Below, piece after piece: positions 10,801 through 21,300 of a stretch of DNA of 64,000 nt. The notes beneath the pieces were generated by a model that saw only the letters and a list, made by a program, of their open reading frames with translations, did not search any database and was not told where the DNA came from. This DNA comes from Ciona intestinalis (lineage: Eukaryota; Chordata; Ascidiacea; Phlebobranchia; Cionidae): positions 223,652 to 287,651 of the forward strand of contig NC_020175.2 in NCBI RefSeq assembly GCF_000224145.3, read 5' to 3'. Position 1 is the first letter of the stretch. Each line of letters begins with the position of its first letter. Position numbers and translations under genes: made by a program.

Positions 10801-12680
10801 TGTATTCTTACTACTGTTTAAATTGCTATATAAGTGTATAGTGAGGCGGGGGGAGATGGAACACATTTTCATTTGGTAGTAAACAAAGAACATACAGAGA
10901 ATTATACAATCGTATGCTCACAACTTTCATGGACCGTTGTTAATTATTTAAAGCATGATCGGGATATTTGAATATTAAGTGATAAAGGTGTCCCATCTTT
11001 CCCCACAGTAGTCTATATTAGCCGGATCGGCCGGATGTGCGCCAAACAATCACATTGTCGTGCGGTTTGTGTTTTAAATGGAACTGCATGTTACTGTGTG
11101 TCGTGATGTCACACATCATACATTTATAACTGTTTTTTAAACGTGCGTGATATAATGTGTTTTAGAGCACCCTAGCTATACACCTTGATAAACAATTATC
11201 AACATATTAATCAATGAGTTCCCCATTTTTCACAAAATATAAATGTAACTGCATTTTAACAATGTCCCCCTAGATTTTGTTAAAAAATGAAACAATTAAC
11301 ATGATGACTTTACTTACAGTTGGTATAATCGGCTCAAAATTTAATCACACACATGTAGCAACGTATACTTGGTTTGCCTTCTGAATATTGGCCTAAACTT
11401 AAGTATAAGCCGCTTTAAAAGCTGCATTAATATAACAATACGTCTAAGGATTACTCATCCCCCCCGGCTATTGATGACTGCACTGGTTAACACGTATGTG
11501 CGACTGCTGTAATGTATAGAATGTATTAACATATGTAGTATAATTACTTGAACGGCGTTACTTTACAAAGATACGCAATAAACAAATACATCACAACTTA
11601 TTAATTGGACATATATACATTTAGTACTGTGAGTGTGAAGTAAGATGGATACCTGATGTAGCAAATGATATGGTAGGGTTGGAAATATGGGACACCTTTT
11701 CATTCTAATTTATTTTCCCACTTTGTGGTAAACAAATACCACTTAAATAGACCGTTGTTAATTGTAAAACACGATCGGGATATTTAGTTATTATGCGCTA
11801 AAGGTGTCCCGTTTCCCCCCACCTTACTATATTATATATTTCGTAATCTTGTTTTTTCCTGTTTTTCTACAATTATGCCCTAATTATACAAATGTATGTC
11901 CTGAACAAATATTCCAATATTTTAGCACGCTGAGTCGATCGAATCAACCGATTATTTCTTCGTTTCGTTTTGTTCACTTGGAGCAATAGGGAAGTTATTC
12001 CGTGCTCGCACCTTACCATCATATGCAGCGTTTATTCATATATTTTGGAATCGTAAGCCACTGGACTGGCTACAGGTTCGTATTATGAGCATGAATGAAT
12101 ATTATTATAGGCGAAAAGGTTAAGATACGTAACTGTAATTTGTCCAACATATCGGTTACCAATGGGTTGTCTAAATTACCAGTTATACACGCGATGGATA
12201 TTAGGTTGGGGGAACATGGGACACCTTTTCATTCTACTTTCTCGTTCCATTTGGTAGTAAACAAAGAACAATTAAAGAATTTCAAAACTGTATCTTCACA
12301 ACTTCTATAGACCATTGGTAATTGTTTAAAACGCGATCAGAATACTTGGATAATATGTGCTAAAGGTGCCCCGTCTTTCTCACCTTTTTATATATACGAA
12401 AGTGGACTTCCTAAACTTCCTAATCCATAAAAGTAATAATATACTAAGTTTCTAATCTGTTTAAATCCGCTTATTATGCAATGCAGACCCTTTATATTTG
12501 ATTGTATAGGCTTACGCTTAGGCTTAAGTTTGATTGCTTTAATATTATATTACCGCACACACAGATCGACTACGTGGGCACTGAGGTTTGTAGTTACGAC
12601 GAATCACAGAAGGAATGTTTCGCACGAAGGAAGGAATATATGAAAGAATACAGACCTGCGTTGTTTCAGCATATCGGCAG
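7806..12680 (+). CDS. MGAT4: GnT-IV-like N-acetylglucosaminyltransferase (MGAT4 family), incomplete
   Basis: GnT-IV adds beta-1,4-GlcNAc to the alpha-1,3-mannose arm of N-glycans in the Golgi. Exons: 7806-7991, 8118-8279, 8509-8688, 10297-10509, 12565-12680, all with GT-AG borders and compatible phases (0,0,0,0, ending in 2). Exon 1 encodes a short basic cytoplasmic tail and a type II signal anchor (VWVVILILYGLSTVYYIAL) plus stem. Exons 2-4 carry the family core: KVVIGIPTIQRE, IVIYIGELD, VISPPLNFYPD, SFGDPKERIKWRSKQNLD and the metal-binding LEDD. Exon 5 matches the family segment with paired Cys and PALFQHIG. Oddities: the roughly 45-residue family block between LEDD and exon 5 (region of ILEFSxLGFIGK) was not found in the 2 kb intron, and no C-terminal exons were seen after 12680. 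It may be a divergent short form, a decaying gene, or contain exons I missed. Confidence 0.8.
9609..9798. mobile_element. MITE, TATAGTAGGGTGGGG family
   Basis: Begins TATAGTAGGATGGGGTAAG and ends with the inverted counterpart (CCCCCACGGTACTATA); GGGACACC and GGGTCCCAT are the inner parts of the inverted ends. The internal GGTAGTAAACAAAC and CCATAGACCGTTGTTAATTG are shared by all members in the window. It lies in an intron of the GnT-IV-like gene. Confidence 0.85.
10837..11016. mobile_element. MITE, same family
   Basis: TATAGTGAGGCGGGG start, GGTGTCCCATCTTTCCCC near the end, and the shared internal core (GGTAGTAAACAAAGAACAT). It lies in the 10.5-12.6 kb intron where a GnT-IV exon would be expected. 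Confidence 0.85.
11669..11831. mobile_element. MITE, same family
   Basis: GGTAGGGTTGGAAATATGGG left end, CCCCCCACCTTACTATA right end, with a slightly shortened interior. Confidence 0.8.
12199..12395. mobile_element. MITE, same family
   Basis: TTAGGTTGGGGGAACATGGG start, GGTGCCCCGTCTTTCTCACC end, shared interior (TTTGGTAGTAAACAAAGAAC). Ends just before GnT-IV-like exon 5. Confidence 0.8.
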
Positions 12681-13244
12681 GTTGGTGGGGACTCCCCGAA
12701 TGTGATACTGGCACAGAAATAAAAAAGAGTAGAACGCGCAACTTTCCAAAACCGTGATATATTCTTTTTTCTATTCACGTGACCGCTAACTCCGTCCCCA
12801 TTTCCCTTCGTCTCCATTGTAAAAGATAGGCGCATAGTATTTTTGGACGGTTTTAGCTGTTTATTTTAAAAACTACACCAACTATTCAAGTTTGTTAGGC
12901 TAGTTTAGTTATTTGGTACGTTAACGCTTACAGTTTACCACTTGTTTAGGAAATTTAATTATTTAAAAAAATTAATTAAAAATTTCAAACAAACGTTTTT
13001 TTAGAAATATATATATATTAGAAAATAGTTTTTTTACACAATAACTTTAAATTAAGTCAAAAAACGAAGAAAAACTACACAAAACGTCATCGACTCCATT
13101 GACTACAATAGTAAACGGGAACGACCCGCGAAAGAGAGACAGTGTATCGTGCTCTCTCCTTTGCCGACATTGGAGATGCGCCTTCTATTCTTTTTTATTT
13201 CTGTGGATACTGGTCATGCCACAGGGGTTGGAGTTAAGGAAGTT
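12681..13244. other. Gene-free AT-rich stretch after the GnT-IV-like exon 5
   Basis: No exon matching the missing GnT-IV C-terminal region was recognised; homopolymer-rich A/T runs dominate. A short GC-richer patch near 13100-13250 has no recognised coding match. Confidence 0.4.
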
Positions 13245-13490
13245 TGGGGTTATAAGCGTTCGTGTCTTTAGACAAGACATGGCAATTGCTCCAACCCAGT
13301 GGTCAATTAATGGGTTGTCTAAATTGTCAATTATTTTAAGAAGACAAACAAATAACAATGACCCACACAGTTACATTCGTGGTAGCTGGTAAGCGAGCAC
13401 GAGGTGTATAAAACAGAACACCCGTGTTATAACGACTTTAGTTGCCTCGCCAGGCGAGATATATATAAGTTACATATATTTATTTCTTCA
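13245..13490 (+). mobile_element. SINE copy, 3' part
   Basis: Carries the body and tail shared with the fuller SINE at 60749-61077: GACAAGACA, AACCCAGTGGTCA, GGGTTGTCTAAATT, AGCACGAGGTGTAT, GTGTTATAACGACT and AAGTTACAT. The tRNA-like head is absent or degenerate. Confidence 0.7.
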
Positions 13491-14319
13491 TACTCCTACA
13501 TACTCACAATCTTTCACTCGCAGAATATCATCGTTGAAAGGAAAGCAACAATTGCTTAAAGATAATTCATTTGTCGGGTGATGTCGCAGTTTCGGCTCTG
13601 GGAAATTCCAATCTGATGATGACGTAACACGCGATGACGCAACGACTCTTCGATTCCTTTATTACGTTGATATAGCTGTGATTTCATATATAATATGACG
13701 TCACTGGTTACAAAATTGTTACGTAACAATATATGATGATGACGTCGTATTGTCCTTTCGAACGTGTCATTACCACTGATGGTGCTCGCGACCTCGTTAA
13801 CCACCTGTCGGTACTTTCCCTATACTGATTCTTGTTTTCCAGTGTCCCGCTTACCTACTACTGCAACCAAATTATGCAATATTTCTATTTATTGCTCATT
13901 TCTAAATATCTTATATCGTATCGAAATTAGAAAAGTGAAACGAATCTAATATTTTACTTTTGTATGCAGTTAAGATTTATATTTAAGTGGAAGTTCATTG
14001 TATAAGACTAAGTAACTGTTCGGTATATTGAAAAAAAAGCGCACTTTTTTGGGGAAAGACTTAAGAATTTTTAGTAGTGCACACTAAATAGCTGTTCCAT
14101 ATGCAGTACGCAAACCTCTATTTTTATAAATTATTTTCCCACTTTCTGGAAAACAAACAATATTGAAAAAGCCGTTGTTAATTGTAAACACGACCTAACT
14201 TACCGGGTTGGGATTCGAACCCACGATACGATGTTAGTGGAGACGTAAGGGGTTTAAATGAACAAAAGAGAACCGCAGAAAATAATGTTGATAATGTAAA
14301 CAAAGATTAGAAAAAATAC

Positions 14320-14618
14320 AAAAGGATTGGTTTCCGTGATTTTGACTGGGCTGTAACACTCTTCCTATTCACAGGCGCTATCCCGCTACTGATCAACGTG
14401 GGAACTTTTGGCTGCTCCCTTTCGGGCCTCGCCCGGTTCGTTCCTCCTTAGACAACCTGGCCACCTCAGGCTACCCTGGGATATCCATATTGACGCCGAG
14501 CTTAGCGCGGACGCCCGATCGTCATAGGACAGAGCGCCACAGGGCTCCCAACCTCACACCGTCCTCCAACCCAAGCCTCCAAGTAGCTGGATTACAAGCG
14601 CACGCCACTGCGCCCGGC
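14320..14618 (-). ncRNA. 7SL: 7SL (SRP) RNA gene, copy 1
   Basis: Scaffold RNA of the signal recognition particle, which targets nascent secretory proteins to the ER. The minus strand starts GCCGGGCGCAGTGGCGTGCG and continues with CTTGTAATCCAGCTACTTGG, the Alu domain. It then has the S-domain landmarks GATCGGGCGTCCGCGCTAAG, TTCCCACGTTGATCAGTAGC and GCGCCTGTGAATAG, all very close to human 7SL. Length to the T-run terminator is about 299 nt, the size of metazoan 7SL. Upstream are a TATA-like box, GC box and CRE at the same spacing as in the other full-length copies, so it is probably transcribed. The short ORFs read through it are meaningless. Confidence 0.9.
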
Positions 14619-14643
14619 GATGTTGGACCATCGAAAGCTTCCC

Positions 14644-14687
14644 TTTATTATCCTGCCATAAGCTCCGCCCACTAATCTGTGACGTCA
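14644..14687 (-). promoter_or_regulatory. 7SL copy 1 upstream promoter: TATA-like, GC box, CRE
   Basis: Relative to the RNA start at 14618: TATA-like ATAATAAA about 26-33 bp upstream, GGGCGG about 47-52 bp upstream, palindromic CRE TGACGTCA about 62-69 bp upstream. A CRE/ATF site upstream of pol III-transcribed 7SL is known in mammals. Confidence 0.7.
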
Positions 14688-14883
14688 CAAGAACAGCGAC
14701 TTCCCCATTATCCTGTTTGACTCGCGCTGGTTGCAGTGATATAGATTCGCTGTTAATAACAAAGCGGGCAGAAGTAAATATCAAAAACTGTATTGTTTTT
14801 TATAAACGCCTCAAATATGTGACCTATACAATATCGTATGCACCAAATGTTCATAGTGTTATATGTTTCAAGTTATACAACAG

Positions 14884-15110
14884 GATCGTATAACTGATGC
14901 TTGGATCATTGCAGCATTCCAACGTCGCGAATCAAAACACTCCACACATGTCTCGTACAATCCGTTCCTAATCAATGACTCTCATGCTCGCATAGGAATG
15001 GTTGTGGGCGTGTGTATAAGGAGACTGTATAAGAAGACTTACTCAGAACTGCAGGCTCATATCGCAGCTACTGTGTATGGTGATGAACCAACTATTGTCT
15101 ACATCCCAGG
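14884..15110 (+). CDS. Orphan exon, unknown protein (weak GnT-IV-like flavour)
   Basis: An open frame of 75 codons flanked by a plausible acceptor (ACAACAG) and donor (CCAG/GTAACC), entering phase 0 and leaving phase 1. Codon use looks coding and it sits where the paralogous 37 kb segment has no such sequence. The part GMVVGVCIRR...TYSELQ...EPTIVYIPG vaguely resembles the VVIGIPTIQRE...IVIYIG region of the GnT-IV-like gene. The similarity is weak and the phase does not fit directly after that gene's exon 5. It could belong to an unrecognised gene or be a remnant. Confidence 0.4.
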
Positions 15111-15167
15111 TAACCTTGCGTATTGCGCCGTAGTAGCTCATCCTTATAGAATATAACTGTATATGAT

Positions 15168-15347
15168 GATGTTGTATCTGTATGATGAAATTTAAAAGAT
15201 TGCATACAAGAGAAATACTGGTAGTTCGAACACGAGAGAACTCGTTCATATTATGCAGACAGGATTGAATTTATTTAGAACGCTTAACTTGAATTGTTAG
15301 TGGCGCAGTTTGGTTGGGAATTTTGTGAAACAATATTGTGATTGATG
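15168..15347. repeat. Segmental duplication arm, inverted copy at 37017-37206
   Basis: AGAACGCTTAACTTGAATTG and GGAATTTTGTGAAACA(A)TATTGTGATTG occur here and, inverted, at 37.0-37.2 kb. Together with the adjacent 7SL units this shows an inverted duplication of more than 1 kb; the orphan exon region interrupts this copy. Confidence 0.75.
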
Positions 15348-15405
15348 GATAAATCTACAAGGTTACATTATATAGTTCTGCGGGATAACATGGGATATCT
15401 TTAGC

Positions 15406-16641
15406 CATGGCCTACTCAATACACGGCCTAGGAATACACCGAAACTGCTCAGAAAATAGGAGGCCTATTGACGCGAATAATGCCCATTATAATACATTGT
15501 TACGTCACGGTTTTATGAATGGATTTTGCTGTCTGGCTGTAGTTTTTGCATCAAATAACAGTTTATTTACCATTCCCGGTTAAATTACCTTATTATTCGG
15601 GTTATTTTGTCAACATCTTATATTTTTTATAAATGTTTAAGCATGACTGAACAGATAGGAGTTACTTTTAACCACGTGCGGCATACAAGTAAGTTTTACC
15701 GACAGTTTAGTTTGGCTCAGTCGCTGAGTGGAAATAGTATTTGGCTTAAAACAGAAGTTTTTTAAGACAGCCTATGCATATCTAGCAAAACAACACCGCA
15801 GTAACAACAAGTAAGTTAATTGATATGTCCGTTGTGGACTTTTAAAACCGGTCCTTAAAAACAATATAGGATATTGGATAAACACAAGCATCAGCCTTTT
15901 GTCTCAAGGTGCTTATGCCTTGATCTGTCCTGCTGCTCATAACCCATTTTCTACTCGAGGTTTTTTTTGTTAAAGCAGGACAGAGCTCNNNNNNNNNNNN
16001 NNNNNNNNNNNNNNNNNNNNNNNNNNNNNNNNNNNNNNTTTGTCGTTGTTTAAATTTGACTAGTCTTCCTTCCTGAAGATCTTCTTGCCACTTCTTCATG
16101 ATCATAACATGCACAGATGGTACCCTTATCCAAATATTTTTATCCAACTACGGAACACCTATTGACCATGCTTAAATAGCTTGCTTAATAATTCTGGTGG
16201 CTTACAATTTAATCTAAATAAAATTATAAAGGTGTGCTGCATTATAAAACTTGCCAAATGCCTGTCTACTAAATTAAATATAATCAAAACCGTAGGTTTC
16301 CTGTGTTGGTAAACTAAATCAGATTGCTCGTCTCTCTTTATGCTTAATAAACTGATATTTATATACTAATAAACCTTTTGCGCTGCTTTATATGTCTGGT
16401 ATGATTTTAACTAAACAAGAAAATATCCCGGCGACACGTTCTGTGATAAACTGTAAGTTAAAACAACCTAGAACTGGTATTGAACCTACCAACAACTGCA
16501 AACTGCATTCAAAATGAAGGAAATCCATTCATAAAACCGTGACGTAACAATGTATTATAATGGGCATTATTCGCGTCAATAGGCCTCTTATTTTCTGACC
16601 AGTTTCGGTGTATTCCTAGGCCGTGTATTGAGTAGGCCATG
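15406..16641. mobile_element. ~1.2 kb DNA transposon-like element with 120 bp terminal inverted repeats
   Basis: Starts CATGGCCTACTCAATACACG and ends with its reverse complement; the inverted arms run to about 15526 and from about 16521. It is flanked by the 7 bp direct repeat CTTTAGC (15399-15405 and 16642-16648), fitting a target-site duplication in the host MITE. The interior encodes nothing recognisable and contains an assembly gap, so it is probably non-autonomous. Confidence 0.8.
15989..16038. other. Assembly gap (50 N)
   Basis: Run of N in the centre of the inverted-repeat element. Its true length is unknown. Confidence 0.99.
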
Positions 16642-17222
16642 CTTTAGCACATTATATACAATTATACAGATCCTGTTTTAAACAATTAACGGTCTATGGT
16701 AGTCGCGAGGATACGGTTTATAATTATTTTAATGTTTTTCGTTTACTACAAATGGAATAAGAAAATAGAATAGAAAATAGAGAGTGAACAGTTGTCCCTT
16801 CTGTTCCCGCTTATTATAAAGAAAATCACTTTTATTTACCCCTTCGATTACGGTAGCGAAGATTGGAGAATAATTAAAACGAACAGACAAGATATAGAGC
16901 CAAAATGACAATCGTTAAAACACGGTTATTGTTAACTGTATTTACATTTAATTGAAATGATTGTGGTCGCTACATACAACAGACAAAACAACCAGTCATT
17001 TATATTTAATTATTTTAAAATTTGACTTCTAATGGAAAGACAAGTGATCATCAAGAGATATAATTCACTGTAACAATCGAAAGTAATGTGACTCTATATC
17101 TTACCGGGCTGAGATTCGAACCACGGCACGATACGATGAAAGTAAACTCGTAAAGGACTGCAATGAATAAGAAGAACAGCAAAAAATAATGTTTATAATG
17201 TAAAAAAAGATTAGAAAAAATA

Positions 17223-17522
17223 CAAAAGGATTGGTTTCCGTGATTTTGACTGGGCTGTAACAATCTTCCTATTCACAGGCGCTATCCCGCTACTGATCAA
17301 CGTGGGAACTTTTGGCTGCTCCCTTTCGGGCCTCGCCCGGTTCGTTCCTCCTTAGACAACCTGGCCACCTCAGGCTACCCTGGGATGTCCATATTGACGC
17401 CGAGCTTAGCGCGGACGCCCGATCGACATAGGACAGAGCGCCACAGGGCTCCCAACCTCACACCGTCCTCCAACCCAAGCCTCCAAGTAGCTGGATTACA
17501 AGCGCACGCCACTGCGCCCGGC
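17223..17522 (-). ncRNA. 7SL: 7SL (SRP) RNA gene, copy 2
   Basis: Near-identical to copy 1 over its ~300 nt, with Alu-domain start GCCGGGCGCAGTGGCG and S-domain GATCGGGCGTCCGCGC and GTTGATCAGTAGCGGG. Same orientation as copy 1, about 2.9 kb away, with homologous flanks on both sides. It looks intact and has the same upstream promoter block. Confidence 0.9.
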
Positions 17523-17547
17523 GACGATCAAGCATCGAAAGCTTCCC

Positions 17548-17590
17548 TTTATTATCCTGCCATAAGCTCCGCCCACCAATCTGTGACGTC
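17548..17590 (-). promoter_or_regulatory. 7SL copy 2 upstream promoter: TATA-like, GC box, CRE
   Basis: ATAATAAA about 26-33 bp, GGGCGG about 47 bp and TGACGTCA about 61-68 bp upstream of the RNA start at 17522. Confidence 0.7.
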
Positions 17591-17659
17591 ACAAGAACAG
17601 CGACTTCCCTATTATCCTGTTTGACTTGCGCTGGTTGCAGTGATATAGATTCGCTTTTT

Positions 17660-18362
17660 CATTTTTTACAAACTAGTTGTTAATTTAGCATCAGTAGACC
17701 TAAAACTTTGCTCTCTTGCAAAAATCTTCGGAAACCTGAAAACCGTGGGCCGGATCTTTAAATAAACAACACTTTCGTACATACAAAGACGGAAATTAAA
17801 CTTATATTTCATCATAGCCTTGGAAGTCAAATACATTTGATCATACGTTATAGGTGTATAACCTTACATACCAAGGTTACCACAATTACTGTGTTATGAC
17901 TGTTTAATAAATCAACTCTTTTAGCTGATTAGCGTACTAATATGTGCGACGCGAGCATGTGGAATACCTGTGGCAATAATTTCCCGAGTACTTGCCGCAT
18001 TGCCACACTTCAAAGGGAAATAGGGTGCAGAGTTAATGAGAAAATACGACGCGATTCGTTTATCAGGAAGCTTCATTAGGCTCGGGGTCTATTAGATGAG
18101 GCCTGTCAGGACGAAGTATCAGAATCTCGTAAGGTGCTTAGTAGTTCGAATTTAAACACTGCGGCATTTAGGCCACGGCGTATAGGTTTACATACAGCTC
18201 TAATACAGAACCGTGAGTGCCGCACAAAAGATAAGGGAATTTGAATGTGGTTGTTGATTCGTGTTTTAAGCTTTGATCTTCTATCAATAAGCACCGAACT
18301 ATTTTCATCATGATTTATGTTTTAGAGGCCTTATTTTTAAGTTTAAAAACATAATTTTTAAA
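17660..18362. other. Gene-free stretch upstream of the cytokine-receptor-like gene
   Basis: No recognised exon, RNA or repeat. It should contain the promoter of the gene starting at 18363. Confidence 0.4.
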
Positions 18363-21300
18363 ATGTTTGTATTGGTTTTCTGTGTTTTATTAGCTCGATT
18401 ATCAATTGCTACAAGATGCAATACAACACAAGGTATACTACTAAGCAACTTTATTCCAATCGTTTCATTCTATAACGTGTATGAGCTGTTGTAATATAGG
18501 GGTAAACGGAACACCTTTAGCGCATAATATCCTGATCGTGTTTTAAGTAATTACTAACGGTCTATGGAAGTCGTGAGAATACGGTTTTATAATTCTTTGA
18601 ATGTTCTTTGTTTACTACCAAACGGGACGATAAAATAGAATGAAAAGGTGTCCCATCTTCCCACACCTTACTATATTATAGAGAATTTAGCTATTTTGGA
18701 AAATGTTTTACCTGAATATAGGGCTATTCTATATTGTTTGTAGAAAATTAGAAAGGTTCACAATGTATATGTTACCTTTATCACGGCCACACGTGAAAAG
18801 CACCAGTACGAAATGACACAATGAAAATAATATATATGCGTTAACTCTATCTATTAAAAACCTATTGTTTGTTGTCCTGGTACCTATTTAACCTAAATGT
18901 TGGCTTAACTTGTTGTTCTGGTAGCAATATACCGGTGATAATAAAACTTCACGCTGTCAATGTGACATGATTTAACTTCCTACGTGTAACATGAAGCCCA
19001 TTATAGTAACGAGGTGTTTGTTTTGTTTCCTTTTCATCGTGATAGTTTTGGCTTGCATCTATCGGTTTAGCTTCCACGCTTCTATCGAATACTTTTACTC
19101 AATAACTAGTTTTTACCAACCGTGTATTTAACTTGTTTTTACTGCTTTATGCTTTCTCTTCGATAATTTAATTAATCTACTTTACATAAATCAATGAACT
19201 ATATCATCTTACCCCAACCAACTATACCATTTACAGTATGGACAGCCGACCACATCAATGTATTTGTTTATGACTTCGTTCCTCGCATATCATGGGAAGC
19301 TAGGCTGAACCCAGCCTGTGATGACGTCAGTAAGGGGAATCTCCCTGCGTATAACTTCACCGTGAACATGCTGCAGTTGGACAAAGGCCGGTTCGTTGGT
19401 TCGGTTGTGTGATGTTAGAAGCTAGGGGTCTAGGATACAAATTTAAACGCAACCACCGTTCTGTACTTAACATATAGTAGAGTGGGGGAAGATGGGACAC
19501 TTTTTGATTCTATTTTCTTGTCTTACGATTGTCATATAGTATGTTCATCCTTACGATTGTCATATAGTATGTTGTTTATTGAATAAAACTCGATTAGGAT
19601 ATATAGGTATGATGTGCTAAAGGTGTCCCGTCTTACCCCACACTACTATATTAGGATTTCTCACATGTTTTACACAATTTGTTAAGCGTAAGGAGTAAAC
19701 ATATGTATGTGTAGGGTTATATAAGTATGTGAAAATTAATAAACTATATTACCCCAACCTACTATACCATATACTGCAGAGCAGTTATAGTGTCTCATCA
19801 TGCATGGGTTTGAACCCAGTAACCTTCAGCCTGTTTTATTTTTAAACCCTGATTCATATTCAGTGAATTTCCTGTACGTTCAGTTTCAAGAAATTCGTGT
19901 CTTTTTTCAGTGAGCTGACTGATCAACACACGTGGGTGGCAGTGGATGGGTGCGAACACGTTAACGGTTTAAGCTGCGAATTTCAAATTTCTTTTCCAGA
20001 TTATTCACTTGATTATACGCTGTGGGTGACGTCACAAGGAGTGAATACACACGTCACAAAGGATGACGTAGAAAGATTACAACTTTTTGACGTCATGCCT
20101 GGAGGTAAATGGGGAGATATAGTAGGGTGGATTAAGATGGGACATGTTTCCTTTTCTTTTATCGTTCCGTTTCGGTACATATATTGGTATATAGCCAACG
20201 TATTAGCCTCGTCATAATCTTACGTGTAAGAATTTGTTGGTGTAATTTTAATTTAAGTTATTTGGATTATAGACAACCTGATGTTCAGTCCTCCACAATT
20301 CAATGTAAGCAGAGAATCAAACATCGCGTATCTTTCATTTATGGTCCCAATGGTCCCGTGGTCGAACAACTATACAATATCTGACTTTGGTTTCGACGAA
20401 GGATTCGAACTTGAATACTTTGTTCAATATTATGGATTGTCGAATGATGGGAAATCAATTATGGTAAGTGAAGGTTTCTGATTGGATAGTTTGAATTGAA
20501 ATTGCCCAATCGGGGAACAGAAGCCATTTGTCAAATTATCGAGAGTAACGATTAAATAACAGATTTGAGTATGATAAAAATATTGATATTAGCGTTTGTT
20601 CCCACAGTAATACAAAAGGAAGCTAGGTTATAAAGAGTATAGACTGCACATTATGGGGGTTAGTTTTTGGGTAGGACCACGGTTGTTTTAGGGTTAGAAA
20701 TTTGCTACATTAATTTTTAATCATTTTTACAGATTGTCATAAAACCACATATATAGTAGGGTTGGGAAAGATGGGACACCTTTTTCACATAATATTCAAA
20801 TATCCTGATCGTGTTTTAGATATTTAACAAAAGTCTATAGGAGTCGTAAGAATACGGTTTTATAATTATTTCACAGTTCTCTGTTTACTATAAAATGTGG
20901 CGAGAAAATAGAATGAAACGGTTTCCCGTCGTCCCTCACCTTACTATATTACTATATATATAGCCCAGACTCCATATAGCCCAGACACAAGCATACACAC
21001 AGGAACTGCTTTCTACAAAGGGTAAACTATAATATGGTACAATGGGGGAAGATGGGACACTTAAGCACATATTGCCAAATATTTCAAAAATCAAATCAGA
21101 TGACGGTTTTTTGGTAATACCACGAATTAGTACAATCATTTCTTTATTAATTGACACCAATTTAATGAAATATAATAAAACACACGAAGAGTTATTTAAC
21201 TAAAAAAATGGCTTTACTATGATTTAGCGAGCATTAAAAAATAGCACCTTACTATTTCGCAATTTTTACCTGTTCAAACTATACTGTTTCTATTTTACAT

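Larger units (their letters stand above)
15371..16816. mobile_element. MITE split by an inserted element
   Basis: Left piece 15371-15405 starts TATAG and reads GGGATAACATGGGATATCTTTAGC. The right piece starts at 16642 with CTTTAGCACATTATA and ends GTTGTCCCTTCTGTTCCC...TATTATA. The two join into one member of the common MITE family with 15406-16641 inserted. Confidence 0.75.

Noticed and set aside
14560-14620. Primate Alu contamination
   Set aside because: The likeness to Alu comes from true 7SL: the S domain absent from Alu is present, and there are Ciona-like flanks and substitutions.
14490-14675. Open frame across 7SL copy 1 (repeated at 17385-17624 and 37329-37523)
   Set aside because: It is the antisense reading of the 7SL RNA; repetition reflects the RNA duplication, not a protein family.
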